Shown: positions 34,319-45,167 of the stretch, in pieces | How positions within the stretch are numbered: the stretch's first letter is position 1 | How the letters are laid out: the number at the start of each line of letters is the position of its first letter | NCBI GenBank assembly: GCA_022225965.2 | Contig: JAKJXP020000034.1 | Location: forward strand, 248,001-312,000 | Length of the DNA stretch: 64,000 bases | Direction of reading: 5' to 3' | DNA from: Diatrype stigma | Taxonomy: Eukaryota > Ascomycota > Sordariomycetes > Xylariales > Diatrypaceae | The notes under the pieces: generated by a model | The model's input: only the letters and a program-made list of their open reading frames with translations | Databases searched by the model: none | What the model was told of the DNA's origin: nothing | Translations under genes and position numbers: made by a program

Positions 34319-35973
34319 CTAGCTAATGCCCCATAGAGTACCAAGTTCGGTCTCAAATGCTCGTGCGACGACAAAAGTGGTTCCCACTCGTCGAAACAAC
34401 TTGATAACCTGATCGCGCTCCCATTTTTCCATACACCTCGCACCGGCGACTCTGAGAGGAAATAAGTGCAGTATTTGTGATATATTGGTCCGTTCCAGTG
34501 CATAGTTTATCGAGCTCAAGATTGTGACGACGTGACACTGCACATCCTCCTGGGCCAGTGTTGGGACAGGAATACCCCAACTGTCCCACAGACTAATACT
34601 ATAGTCATATATCCCGGAAAGATATATACTGATTGCAGCGAAGAAGGAACTCCCAAGCAACCCGGTATGGTAGTCTACTACACAAGGTGTGGGCGAGACC
34701 GTCAAGCCCGTGGCTACGTCGAGTAGCTCCGAGTTCATGTCTCTCCAGATCGCAAGGGATTGTCGTAAGCGATGGCCTTCTAAGGCCAGATCACTTCCTT
34801 TTTGGTTAACTTCGTTCTCGCTCAGCTGTTCCAGACTATCTTCGAAGCTTCCGGCTCTACACGATGATTAGGCATCTTGAATTCTGTCTCGCGGTTGTGA
34901 ATCAGAACGTACTGCACGCAAAGCTTTGAGCACATGGAAATAATATCCAAGAGACTTTCCAGCGGGTTCCATTCCGGAAAGATGCCATCGGTCCATGAAT
35001 GATTCGACAGAGTAACCCAGTCAGGGGCTGTCAGAAAGCTGGTCTCGTTGAACACAACAGCTCGGCATACTTCGAATATTCTCGCCTGGAGGAAAAAGCC
35101 TCTGCCCCGTCCAGAGCTAAATGATAATGGGCCGGCAGCTTGCATAGCCTTCGATGTTCCGTGTACCATATGTTTCACCCAAGCCTCCCCCGTCGAGTCT
35201 TCCATGAGCTAGAGCCTAGTAAGAGAACATCACTCCACGATACAAGCGGAATATGAAGTCGTCGGATAGACAAAACGAAGAGGGGACCGACCTCGAATAA
35301 TCCTAACAACAGTGTAGTCCACAGAACCTGGATCCGTGATGGGATACCGGGAAGCTCCATGGCGTCTCGAAGGGAGACGATTGAAGATGAATACGACATA
35401 AGACTAGAGTAGACATCAGACCGATGACTTGACACTTCGGTTGGGCTCGAAGTATTGGACTTGGAAGCCTCTAGAGCGCCAATAGCTAGCACCGCCTGGA
35501 CTAGGTGGTTCTCTGTTTCGGACCCTAAACACATTCTGATCTCCGCGTCGTAGGATGGATATCCGGTGTTGAAGGTATTCTTTCGAATAAAGAGATCAAA
35601 ATAGTACAGGTAGCGATACGTCGATCCCGAAGAAGGGGATTGAAGCAGATGCGGAGCGCTGTCGCCCGACGCCCAAACAGGGGAAAGTGTGCTGTTGCCA
35701 TAATATGTGGACGTCCTATGTTTCCCGTGATCAATGGTGATCACCTGAATGGCTCCCGCTTTTGGGTATGTGCAAGGCAGACTTCGGCGGTGGCAGTTCT
35801 TACAAGGGGTTTTCCCCGTACACTATAACCAACTGTTAGTCTAGTTCAAGCTCAAGCTTGCTAGAGGAGCTAACACGAAGCACAGTAGAATATGTACCTA
35901 CCTTCAAGTGACTGCTGGCGCACTGCAAGCATCGTGACCTCCTCGCCCTAGAATCGAAAGGTCCGATAGCCAT
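34319..35973 (-). pseudogene. Zn2Cys6 regulator with Fungal_trans_2-like body, apparent frameshift
   Basis: Exons inferred: 35973-35902, 35822-35292 and 35208-34319. The first two carry the zinc cluster CLQCASSHLK, joined to CTGKTPCKNC and a last Cys in SLPC, followed by a DNA-proximal linker. The body (YLYYFDLFIRKNTF, HLVQAVLAIGALEASK, AWVKHMVHGTSKAMQAAGP, FFLQARIFEVCRAVVF) fits the Fungal_trans_2 type seen in many cluster-specific regulators. In the third exon the reading frame changes between 34825 and 34867: one frame ends at a TGA, the other has a TAA just upstream, and no intron of usual size fits. The exon length is not compatible with one frame. The gene may be inactive in this strain, make a truncated regulator, or the base call may be wrong. 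If intact it would be near 497 residues. Confidence 0.7.
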
Positions 35974-36637
35974 CCCGGAGTTATTGCTCGGACTGAGTGA
36001 GGAGAGAAAGAACAGTCATAGGTCTCATCATCTGTGATATTCTACGATATTTCTAGATGTTAGCTGAATGATGAGAAGAACCAATAGGACCGGTTACAGA
36101 AATTCGGCTGGGGTTTCTAGCTCGAAGCGTGGGCTTAGCGGCTGAACGCCAACTATACCTGAAGGGGTATCAATCGAGCGAGAAAGCTCCACTGGGGGCA
36201 TAGGGGGGCCGCTAGCAAACTATGACAGCATATAGTTGAGGCGGGGAATATCAGGGGTTGGCTAGATCTGGTCTTGACTGCGGCTGGCTGCGATATCCAT
36301 CGCGCGCCAGTGTGCTGCCAAGGCGGTAGTATAGTTAGTATCGTGTTCGCCATGATATTACTGCAATAGGCAAAGATGTCCCATTCCACCATGTCGGATT
36401 ATAGACCATCAATGACAGACTCGTTGATAGAACTGTTATGTTTTGCTAGGGCAGGGACAGTAATGTAGGCAGTAATGGCTATAAAGTCTTTGACCCTCGA
36501 CCTGGGAAACATTGTCAGTAAAGTAACCACTCGTGCACATCAACATCTGATTAGACCTTCCACTCGTCCATCGGTTATTTCCTCGTCCAGGACACTCGTC
36601 CAGCACACTCAAATACTCGGTTCCGTGTAATAGAGTC
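35974..36637. other. Divergent promoter region
   Basis: Between the Zn2Cys6 regulator and the PAF-acetylhydrolase-like gene. CACTCGTCCA and related strings recur near 36562-36604. No gene is seen. Confidence 0.5.
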
Positions 36638-37874
36638 ATGATGCGTTACCCAACTTACCTCCTCCTCCTGGCATCAGCTCATGCTTTTCTCCTACCGGAT
36701 CCTACTGGGCCCTTCTCAGTTGGTGTATCAGTTGCCACGCTCACTGATGAGACGCGCCTGGATCCATTTGCCCCTGAAGATACGCCTCAGAAGCGTAGAG
36801 TCGTGACCTCCACGTTTATACCCTTCAACACGACGAGAAACCCATGTGTTTTTCGCTCAACGCCTTATATGACCCCCGCGGTAGCTGGAGACTACGACAT
36901 TCTTGCTGCTTCGGCTGGACTATCCAACTCGACATTCGCATCCCTAACAATGCAACTGTGTGATATCCCGCACCGGAAGCCATGCTCCATCGCTCGAAAT
37001 TCACGCCCTCTTCTTATGTTCTCACCCGGATTTGGGCAGTCCCGCCTCCTATACAGCATGATGGCTCAATCCCTAGCGAGTGAAGGTTACATCGTCGTAA
37101 CTGTTGATCATCCGTACGATGCTACTGTGGTTGAATTCAATGATGGCAGCTTTGTCAGAGCAGCGAACATCTCAACGGACGACGAAAAAGCCATGGAACA
37201 AGTCGTACAGGTAAGAAAAGGCAACCCGTCTCACTGCAACAATCCAAACCACCACGAGTACGAACCACTAACTAACGGCTTGAAAGGTTCGCGCGTCCGA
37301 CATCTCCTTTGTCATAGACCAGCTCCAAAACGCGACAGTCCTCCGGGGCCCCATCGAAAACTCCGGAAGCCGAATCGATTTCGACCGCATCCTCATGTAC
37401 GGCCATTCGCTGGGGGGAGCGGCGTCCGCGGCCACTATGCTATCGGATGCGCGCATCCAGGGCGGTGTCGATCTGGACGGCCAGTACTTCAGCCCGGAGA
37501 AGGAGCACGGGGTATTCCGGCCATTCCTCAGTGTCGGCCGGTCGGATCATCGCGTGGAGGACCCGACGTGGGATGAGTTTTACGGAAACGCGCGGGGACC
37601 CATTGCGGAGATCGCTGTCGCCGGAAACGTGCACGGCTCCTTCACGGATTATCCGACTATCGTTACCGCCTTGAAGTTGAATCTTACAGGGGACGCCAAG
37701 GCAAACATGCAGGAGTTTATAGGATCGGGGGACTGGGCTAGAATGGGCAGCATCGTTACAAACTTGGTCAAGGCCTTTGGGGATTTCGTGTTTGAACATA
37801 CCGTCACAAGGATCCTGCGGGGTGTCGATGTTGACTTTCCTGAAGTCAGTCTTGTACGCAGCCAGCAGTTGTAG
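36638..37874 (+). CDS. Secreted PAF-acetylhydrolase-like alpha/beta hydrolase
   Basis: Two exons (36638-37210 and 37287-37874) encode 386 residues; a second ATG at 36641 is equally possible. A signal peptide covers about residues 1-17 (MMRYPTYLLLLASAHAF). The catalytic domain shows the oxyanion segment FSPGFGQSR, VVTVDHPYDA, and the nucleophile elbow GHSLGGAA, followed by GGVDLDGQ and a late His in VHGSFTDYP. This arrangement matches PAF-acetylhydrolase isoform II-like lipases/esterases. Several sequons support secretion. Placed inside the putative peptide cluster, it could hydrolyse or acylate the product in the secretory pathway or be an unrelated extracellular esterase; no substrate can be named. 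Confidence 0.85.
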
Positions 37875-38550
37875 CGCGACTTATGGTAGGTAAACCCGGC
37901 GACTGCACAATGTTGCGGTGATGTCCCCTGCCCCAACCCTTTAGTCGTGAGGTAACGGAGCCGGTTATATACATATCTGAAGCTCACCTAAGAGGATAAA
38001 GTTTTTGTTTATGGTAACTAGATATCAATCCCCATGAATATTCAGTATATTCGCCTTGTTCCGTGCTTCGGTTTGTTAGACCAATTTTCATCCTAAAGGC
38101 CAGTGCCCTCATTTTACGCAAGACCTTTTCGATGTAACGGCTATTCTTGAAAAGGGCCGACGACTCTATTCTCCCGCCAGCTCTTGGTGAGCGTTTGACA
38201 CCGGCTCTAATGAGATGAAGGATGGCAGTTATAGAGGTAACAATTCAGTTATCACGATAGAGGCTAGATAGGGGAGATCGCATTACATAATAAGGTGATC
38301 GACATTTAGCGGCATGACATGTATATGGGTACCTATATAGAGCTTGCTCCCTGGACTGGCGGTCGATTCTATCCCCTTTTTGACAATATATTTGGTCCCG
38401 ATCCATTTTAAGTCGCTTCATCAAGAGCGAAAAAAATAATATGAATATGTATGAATTTTCTGATCTTGTGGAGAGCCGCACTGCCTCCGTAGAAGTTGGA
38501 TGAATACAACAGCCCCTTGCCCGAGCTTCAAGCAGATAGTGGCATTGGCT
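37875..38550. other. Intergenic between convergent genes
   Basis: No gene is seen. The stretch is AT-rich with no clear repeats. Confidence 0.5.
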
Positions 38551-39342
38551 CTACTCGGGCATGTCTTGCAACCATACACTGTACGGCGCACAGCGGAGAT
38601 ACCCTGGATCTACCTCTGTCGGCTTCGGACGTTCATCATGCTCAGTCGCATTCCACTCCGGCCCTAAAAGTATGCCGTTGCAGTGATGGGTATGGGTGAA
38701 TGAAATCAACTCATCCAGGAGTGGTCGCTGCTCCTGCAAGGCGCGTGAGGTAAGCTCCCAGGTGTAACTGCAATGCCGCTTGTGATAATCAGAGGGCGTG
38801 AAGGTTACACGATGGTCACCTCCGCGAACTGCGGCGTTCGGCGTCAGAAACTATGGCGTGATTCCGGGTCTTGCCGGCCTTGGGAATAGTGTTTACTTAC
38901 CAGTTGCATCATCCATTTCGTGCTCGAGATCTATGTCATAATACCATTTTCTTGGGTACTTTGCTAAAAACAGCTCGGAGTGCTCCTCGTCATAGCAATC
39001 GGCGGGGATCCATCGCTGCAGCATAAGATCAAACTTGCACCCCGCCGCTTTAGCTTCAGCGGGGGACTTCCCACAATCCATGATCTGAGCCAACGTGTCT
39101 GATGCTGTAGCCGCTGGCGTCTTGGTAGTTAACGGTACCGAGGTGCCGAAGATGAAACCGATGACCCCGGATGCAGCAATACTAGCTAAAAGTGCTGCGA
39201 CATGCATATTGCATCGCCGGCGCTGACGGTGCGGACAGGACTCTTCATTCTCTCCTATGAAATTCTCGTCCAGCTTGTCGATCGTGTCCGTACTGGCAGA
39301 GCCTGACACATGCTTATAGATATGCCGCTGGGTTTTATCCAT
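38551..39342 (-). CDS. UstYa-like double-HxxHC membrane protein (diverged subgroup, B)
   Basis: Two exons (39342-38901 and 38828-38551) encode 239 residues. One membrane helix lies at about 47-70. The lumenal part begins CGKSPAEAKAAGC, with D..LQRWIPADC (about 90-116), the same opening as the proteins at 31632-32312 and 44391-45167. After the intron come HKRHC (163-167) and HTHHC (193-197). The second exon reads through cleanly to a TAG at 38551, and without it both motifs would be missing. The function is inferred to be oxidation or cross-linking of a cluster peptide, as for UstYa relatives. The first exon alone ends in a run-on stop 13 bases past the splice site, so automatic annotation may miss the catalytic half. 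Confidence 0.8.
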
Positions 39343-40029
39343 ATCTGGCAGTTTCTTGTAAATTGTTAAAGGGGGGATTCGCCAAGGATGCGCTTTCGTC
39401 CATATGTGGAGGTAGAACCGGGGTAAGCTACGCCTCAGCTATCTGTGTAACTCACATGGGGAATGTGTATTTTATTGTAAATTACTTCTCCCACCATGAG
39501 TAATGTTTCATAGAGGCTTCTCGGTACCTAGCTACTCGTCGGTTGCTCCAACATTGCGACCCCCCTTATCTCATCCTCCCACCTCATCCCCCCAGTACAT
39601 CACCATCTCACATAATCTACCCACCTCATCTTCTTTATGTGGTCGTTCTTATTATGGGGTGATATGCGGGGTGTTGGTTATGCTGTAGTATGTTGCACAG
39701 CCGACTTAGGTCTGCAACCTTTACCCGAGCTGCTACGAGACAAGCCACTGCAAGATACGTATAGGAGATAAGTATTAATAAGCGCATCAATAGGGTGTTA
39801 CTGCATACGTGTGGTGCCTGACACTTATATTACGAAAATCGATTCGTCACGTAAATGGACATTGCCCATCGCTCAACAATAACCAGAGACGTGTCTTGCT
39901 ATACGTTGAAGTTGACCTACGCAAATAACTGTCAGACAACCACGAGGAGAAGTCGCGTGATTCGATTCATTCACGACACACAGAAAGTATCTACTACTAG
40001 TTGTTCCGACCTATCACAAGACGTGAATC
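39343..40029. other. Divergent promoter region
   Basis: Between the UstYa-like gene on the minus strand and the M3 peptidase gene on the plus strand. It includes a pyrimidine-rich stretch near 39558-39600 (ACCCCCCTTAT and CCTCATCC). No gene is seen. Confidence 0.5.
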
Positions 40030-42217
40030 ATGGACTGCCCGCCGCAACCGCCCCTCACGTTTGCTGTAAATCCTGAATGGATCGCTCAGGCCAGCGAGGA
40101 GCTATTCCAGAAGCATCGCACGGTCGTAGATCAGCTCGTATCTACCGTTAAGCCGGAAACCGCGACATTCAATAATGTTATCGCAGTTCTCTTACAGCAC
40201 GAGAACGAGACACAACTTACTTACAATCTTATTAGTGCTTACTCCCTCGTCTCACCCGATGCGTCGCTGAGAGCTGCTGCAGCTGAGGCCGCGGACCAGA
40301 TTTCGCATTGCCTGATCGGCTGCAAAGAGGACACAACGTTGTTTTGCCTTGTCGATGCGGTATATCAAAAGCAGAAAGATGATCCCACCCTTGATGTCGA
40401 GAGCCACAAGGCCCTTGTTGAAGCGAGGCGGAGTTATGTGCGCAAAGGCATGTCACTACCCCTCGCAGATGCCAGCGGGGCTCGACGCGCTGTCACTGAT
40501 ATTGCGCGGAGGCTGAAAACCATCAACTCTGAATTCACGAGAAATCTGGATGAAAAGCAACATTATATTTGGCTTACTCGCGATGAGCTCGCCGGCATTC
40601 CTAATGATGCGCTTTCTGGTTTGGAGACCGGGGCTGGAGAGATGAGTAGCAAACTAGGGCTCAATTTGAATGGCCCGCACGCCCGATGGATGCTGGGTTT
40701 GGCGAGCTCGCCAGAGACGAGGGAAAGAATATATTTGGCGACCAGACGGGTAGTATGTGCTATTTATCTCTCTTTATTGTTCCTGTAGCTGTGTTAATGC
40801 GTCCATAGGCGAGTGAAAATGTGGCGCTGTTCGAGGAAGCTATCCGGCTGCGCTACCAATCAGCACAACTCTTAGGTTACCCGAGCCATACGGCATATAA
40901 GGTGGAGGTCATGATGGCGAAAACTCCTGCGGCTGTGATGGACCTTCTGGACAGTGTTCGTGATCGCGTCATCCGACAGTTGCCATATGATATTGATAAG
41001 CTTCTCACACTGAAAAGGGGTGATCCAGCTGCCCAGGGCCAGACCAATGGCGACACCATACTCTGGTCTGACATACCGTATTACAGTCGCATATTCGAAG
41101 AACAAAAATATTCCGTGGACCACAGTCTGATCTCGGAGTACTTCCCAGTTCAACAAACAGTCTCCAGAATGCTAACGTTGTTCGGCAAACTGTTCGGCTT
41201 CATATTTGTAGAGCTAACAAACACGGACCGTAGGCCGAGCGCCTTAGAGGAAGGTCTTATCTGGCACCCAGACGTCATGCTATATGGTGTCTGGAACGAC
41301 GAGCAGGAGGGAGGAGACTTTACTGGATTTCTGTACCTAGACCTGCATCCACGGCCCGGGAAGAGCGGTGGCGCCCAGTGTCGCCCTTTGCAGCTGGGTT
41401 TCGAGCGCTCAGACGGGCAGCGGCATCACCCATCGACGGTGTTGCTGACCAACTTTGACAAGCCAGCAGTAGGGAAACCGTCCCTCCTACAACACTCCGA
41501 CGTGGTTCTACTATTCCATGAACTCGGGCACGGCATGCATGACCTTTCGGGGCGATGCAAGTATTCGCGCTTCCATGGCGCAGAGACGGTCGGGGACTTC
41601 AACGAAGCCCCATCTCAGATGTTGGAGAACTGGTGCTGGGATGCCACGGCTCTGAAACATCTCTCGGGCCACTACCAGACAGGGGACGCCTTACCGGATC
41701 CGCTGATTGCGTCGCTTCTCCGCACTAGAGTCGTACTTCCTGCCGTGAAGCTCCTGCCACAGCTGAGAATTACGCTTTTTGATGCAGCGGTGCATTCTAC
41801 GTGCCCATCGGGGGAGCGCTTTCCAAACGTAGCGAGGATATATAGTGAATGTAATGAGCTCGGTGGGGTCGGGACTGTTGGCGATGAGTAAGACTACATC
41901 CCAATACGTGCTGTGTGCATCGCAGCAGAACCAAGACACAAAACTAATAGGTCTACAGATACGGCTACGCGGGCTACAGGCACCTCTTCTCCGGCAGTGA
42001 CGCTGGAATGTATGGATATCTCTGGTCAAAGGTTATTGCTATGGACATGTACGACACAGTGTTTAAACAGGATCCCTTGGATGACAAGGCCGGGAGGCGT
42101 TATAGGCACCTGGTTCTCGAGAAGGGGGGTAGTCAAGACGAGATGAAAACTTTTGTTCGATTCCTTGGTCGAAAGCCAACATATGGACCTTTCTATCGAT
42201 CACTTGGGCTAGAATAA
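40030..42217 (+). CDS. M3 family metallopeptidase (thimet oligopeptidase-like)
   Basis: Three exons (40030-40752, 40809-41887, 41959-42217) encode 686 residues. The zinc site is HELGH at about 478-482 within VVLLFHELGHGMHDL, and the third ligand Glu is in DFNEAPSQMLENW. The C-terminal GYRHLFSGSDAGMYGYLWSKVIAMDMY segment, on the last exon, is the family's substrate-binding end. M3 oligopeptidases (saccharolysin, thimet oligopeptidase) cut short peptides, usually below about 20 residues, in the cytosol or mitochondria. No signal peptide is seen. In the putative RiPP cluster it could trim released repeat peptides, give self-protection, or be a bystander. It has three exons and normal length, so it looks intact. 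Confidence 0.92.
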
Positions 42218-43457
42218 GAACCTACGTTAGTCTTAAGGCGCTTGTGGTCCTCCACTGCCTAGACATACACATGTTCATTCCACTGCTGATAGCCTTAAAT
42301 AGTTTCAAATCAAGGGCGATGATCTGTGAACTGTACCCGCATGCTTCTCTCTTCGTCTGTTTCGAGGTAATGTATATTCTGTCGCATCGCCGAAGTGACG
42401 CGGGAACCGAGAACTTAAGCAGTTAAGATCCTTTGTCAAACACTAGGTATACACCAGTGAGGATACCGTTAATTATAGGGGGTAGTGAGGTTATTTTCTT
42501 TCAGCCTGACGCAACTGCATACTGTAGGATTCCGCCCATTTCTTGGCCCCTTACATCGGCAGTGAATAGTTCAGGCCATGCAACATTTCTGGCCTATCGT
42601 GATATGGGGTTGGGGCTGACACATGGTTGCCTTACGCACCTGTTGGTTACCTATAGTCAATACACATGCATGTGACCAACTTGTTGGTTCATAGTCATTT
42701 GGCTAGGCTATACCCCTTTGTTGCGCTAAGGAATTAGGGCTGCAGCACTTCCAAACCTCCTCTATAGTGTCTACTGAAGCTTGATTGGTTAAGTAATCGT
42801 ATATCGGTCTATCTTATATATATAGTATAAGCTTACCCCGTTTTGACAAGTCTAGGACTACGGTACATACACTTAGAAAGAAGCAGCAGGATCCATATCC
42901 CTGACCGCATGAGTCGCCACCAGTACAGCTCCTCGAGCCCATGAACAGTTCAATCTACCTCCAACAAGTTATAACTGCATAACATGAGCACCAATAAGGA
43001 GGCCATCCCAAATGTCTCAAACAACTTTCCCGCTCGGAGAGATTCTTTGCGATGTAAGCCAATGGTACTAAGAGGTCTATTTCTTATGCTGCAACGAATC
43101 TAAGATCATCGCTGACGGCAGGAACTCGTCTATAAATCGATTCCAATACGCCAGCAAGTGGTGCATGTCTTCGAAGTCACACCGCTAAAGACTGCCTGGG
43201 TTTGTTTATTTATAACGTAAGTAAATAAGGGAGAGAAGGAGTGGTGAAATCGGTATATGTAAGTGTGTAGGATCCAGCTGTGAAGCTGAGTGTGAGAGCT
43301 AGCCTATATATACTGGAGTGGATAGGATGACTAAGGTACTAGCCACCCAACAATTTATGTAATAGAGGCATCCCCTGGGGAAGAGCCTGCTCCTCCAGAT
43401 GTATCTTGGTAATCATTGATACGCCTTGTCCACTAAGCGTCGGGTAACCGTAGAAAT
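42218..43457. other. Gene-poor stretch of 1.2 kb
   Basis: No supported gene is seen. AT-rich, with a TATATATATAGTATA run near 42815-42832. The last part is the promoter of the bANK gene. Confidence 0.5.
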
Positions 43458-44277
43458 ATGATGCGCAACCAGCCTCGGGGCACGACCAGCCATGCCACAA
43501 GCACTACATCACTTAAAGCTTATGATGATAGGAAAGAACGCAAGAGGCTTCAGAACCGCATTGCACAGCGGACATACCGTGAGACCTATTGGAATCCTGC
43601 GAAATGTTAGTCCTCGTTGCGGAAATTAATGGGGTTAGGTAGGACAAAACCAAAAGCAACGCATGATGGCCTTGGAAGCGGCTGTATCCGTACAGACGTC
43701 CGACACAGTGCTTGTGTCACCCCCCGCGACAAATATATCGAATAACGAATCTTCAACTACCGATATAACGCCTGTCCTTCACGACTCCAGTGCGTTCGAT
43801 GACCCGGGCTTGTGGCCTCTCAACTCCGAGCCAGAATGGACTGAAATGAGTCCCCCTCCTCCCCAGCCTACGCACCCCCCGGTAATAGGTCGGGCCGCCC
43901 TCCACCTTGCAGCATGTGACGGGAACGAGTCGATGACCAGGCTGCTTCTTGACAGCGGCGCTGATGTAGCCCGGCAGGACAGCAGTGGCTGCACACCGTT
44001 GCACATCGCTGCTGAAGCTGGACATGATAACATTGTCAAAATACTACTGGAGAACTCGGCTGATCCCAAAGCCATGGACTTCTTAGGTCGGACAGTCCTG
44101 TTTTCCGCCATTAAGGGGGGACATGAGAATACGGTGAGGGCCCTTCTAGAGGAACCAACGGTGGATGTCAACACAAAGGATGTTATGGGCCAGGTGCCCT
44201 TGCATATTGCTGTTGAGACGGGGTCAGAATCGATTGTTAGGCTTCTTCTGAAGAATGGAGCTAATATAGATGCTTGA
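43458..44277 (+). CDS. bANK transcription factor (bZIP basic region plus ankyrin repeats)
   Basis: Two exons (43458-43578 and 43643-44277) encode 251 residues. Residues about 24-48 form a bZIP basic region (RKERKRLQNRIAQRTYRQ), completed across the intron by QNQKQRM. There is no heptad leucine zipper. From about residue 123 to the end come four ankyrin repeats: AALHLAACDGNESMTRLLLDSG, TPLHIAAEAGHDNIVKILLEN, TVLFSAIKGGHENTVRALLEE and VPLHIAVETGSESIVRLLLKNG. A basic region without a zipper but with ankyrins defines bANK regulators such as ToxE of the HC-toxin cluster and Apf2 of the apicidin F cluster. These bind specific promoter elements of their own cluster. It is the best candidate pathway regulator here. 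The protein ends soon after the last repeat and is shorter than ToxE. Confidence 0.9.
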
Positions 44278-44390
44278 CACTCATATTATGGTCTTTTTAC
44301 ACTAATACTGTGGTTCCTAACATCGATGACCCCCCTTATTCTAATATCACTCTTCTCACTATCTGAGTTGAACAAGACAATGAGATACTA

Positions 44391-45167
44391 CTACGATTTT
44401 TGTACACCATCACCCTCGTGGTAATCTTTCGCGTGGTTGCAACCTCCCTCACGAACCCAACAGCCAGCATGCCCAACTTCGACTTTGATGGGAATTTTCC
44501 TAAAATCAGGTCCTTTGTCCGTCATGTCGACTAAGAAGTCAGCACAATGGTACGTATGCTGGGGGTCTAAGATGAGAGAGTCGTAGTATATCCTCTCCTC
44601 GAAGAAGGCTTTGAACTGTTTCTTCCACAGAGCGGCGCAGTGAACGATGTGATCCCTCATATTGGTGTAGTAGACCTCCACATTCCCCATCGCCTCGATG
44701 CTATCAATACGCTGCGTCCGGTTCTCATCCACATATCCGAACCATGACCTATCCGCTTGGTACACTTCGACGGAACCTTCATCCATACACGGTGCGGGCA
44801 CCCAGTGGTTACTAAGGATGTCGTATTTGCATCCAAGGCTCCTCGACTCGGCTATGGAACTGCCGCAACTCATGTAATTGGCGTGTGTCTTGAAGTTTGC
44901 TCCTGGTTCAATGGTCCCTGGATGGCTTTGAGAGATAGCAGTTCGTTCAAGAAGGCATGATTTTTGGAGTTGAAGAAGAATTATGCCCCAGAAGAGCGAA
45001 GTGAATGTGAAAATTAACAATCCATAAGGTAATGGAGACCATAGACTAGTTGTTCGTCCAGCCCAGAGCGGGCGCAGGTGACGGAACTTGTCGGGACGAG
45101 GTTTGCTTCGATCTTGCTCATGAGGTTGACCAAGGAATGGCTGGTTCTCTGCACTTGAATCCATCAT
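44391..45167 (-). CDS. UstYa-like double-HxxHC membrane protein (diverged subgroup, C)
   Basis: Single exon, 258 residues. A basic, proline-rich cytosolic N-terminus is followed by one membrane helix (about 47-67) and a lumenal domain opening CGSSIAESRSLGC, with D...HWVPAPC (about 101-127). The motifs are HIVHC (173-177) and HTYHC (204-208). A Cys-containing tail (GHAGCWVREGGC) follows. It is convergent with the bANK gene, only about 110 bases away. It is inferred to be a peptide-tailoring oxidase like the other three double-HxxHC proteins. A second in-frame Met directly follows the first. Confidence 0.8.
   Translation of the reverse strand: MMDSSAENQPFLGQPHEQDRSKPRPDKFRHLRPLWAGRTTSLWSPLPYGLLIFTFTSLFWGIILLQLQKSCLLERTAISQSHPGTIEPGANFKTHANYMSCGSSIAESRSLGCKYDILSNHWVPAPCMDEGSVEVYQADRSWFGYVDENRTQRIDSIEAMGNVEVYYTNMRDHIVHCAALWKKQFKAFFEERIYYDSLILDPQHTYHCADFLVDMTDKGPDFRKIPIKVEVGHAGCWVREGGCNHAKDYHEGDGVQKS

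Noticed and set aside
39550..44345. ACCCCCCTTAT strings at about 39561 and 44325 as paired element ends
   Set aside because: Shared length is only about 13-15 bases with C-rich low complexity; not enough to call a repeat.
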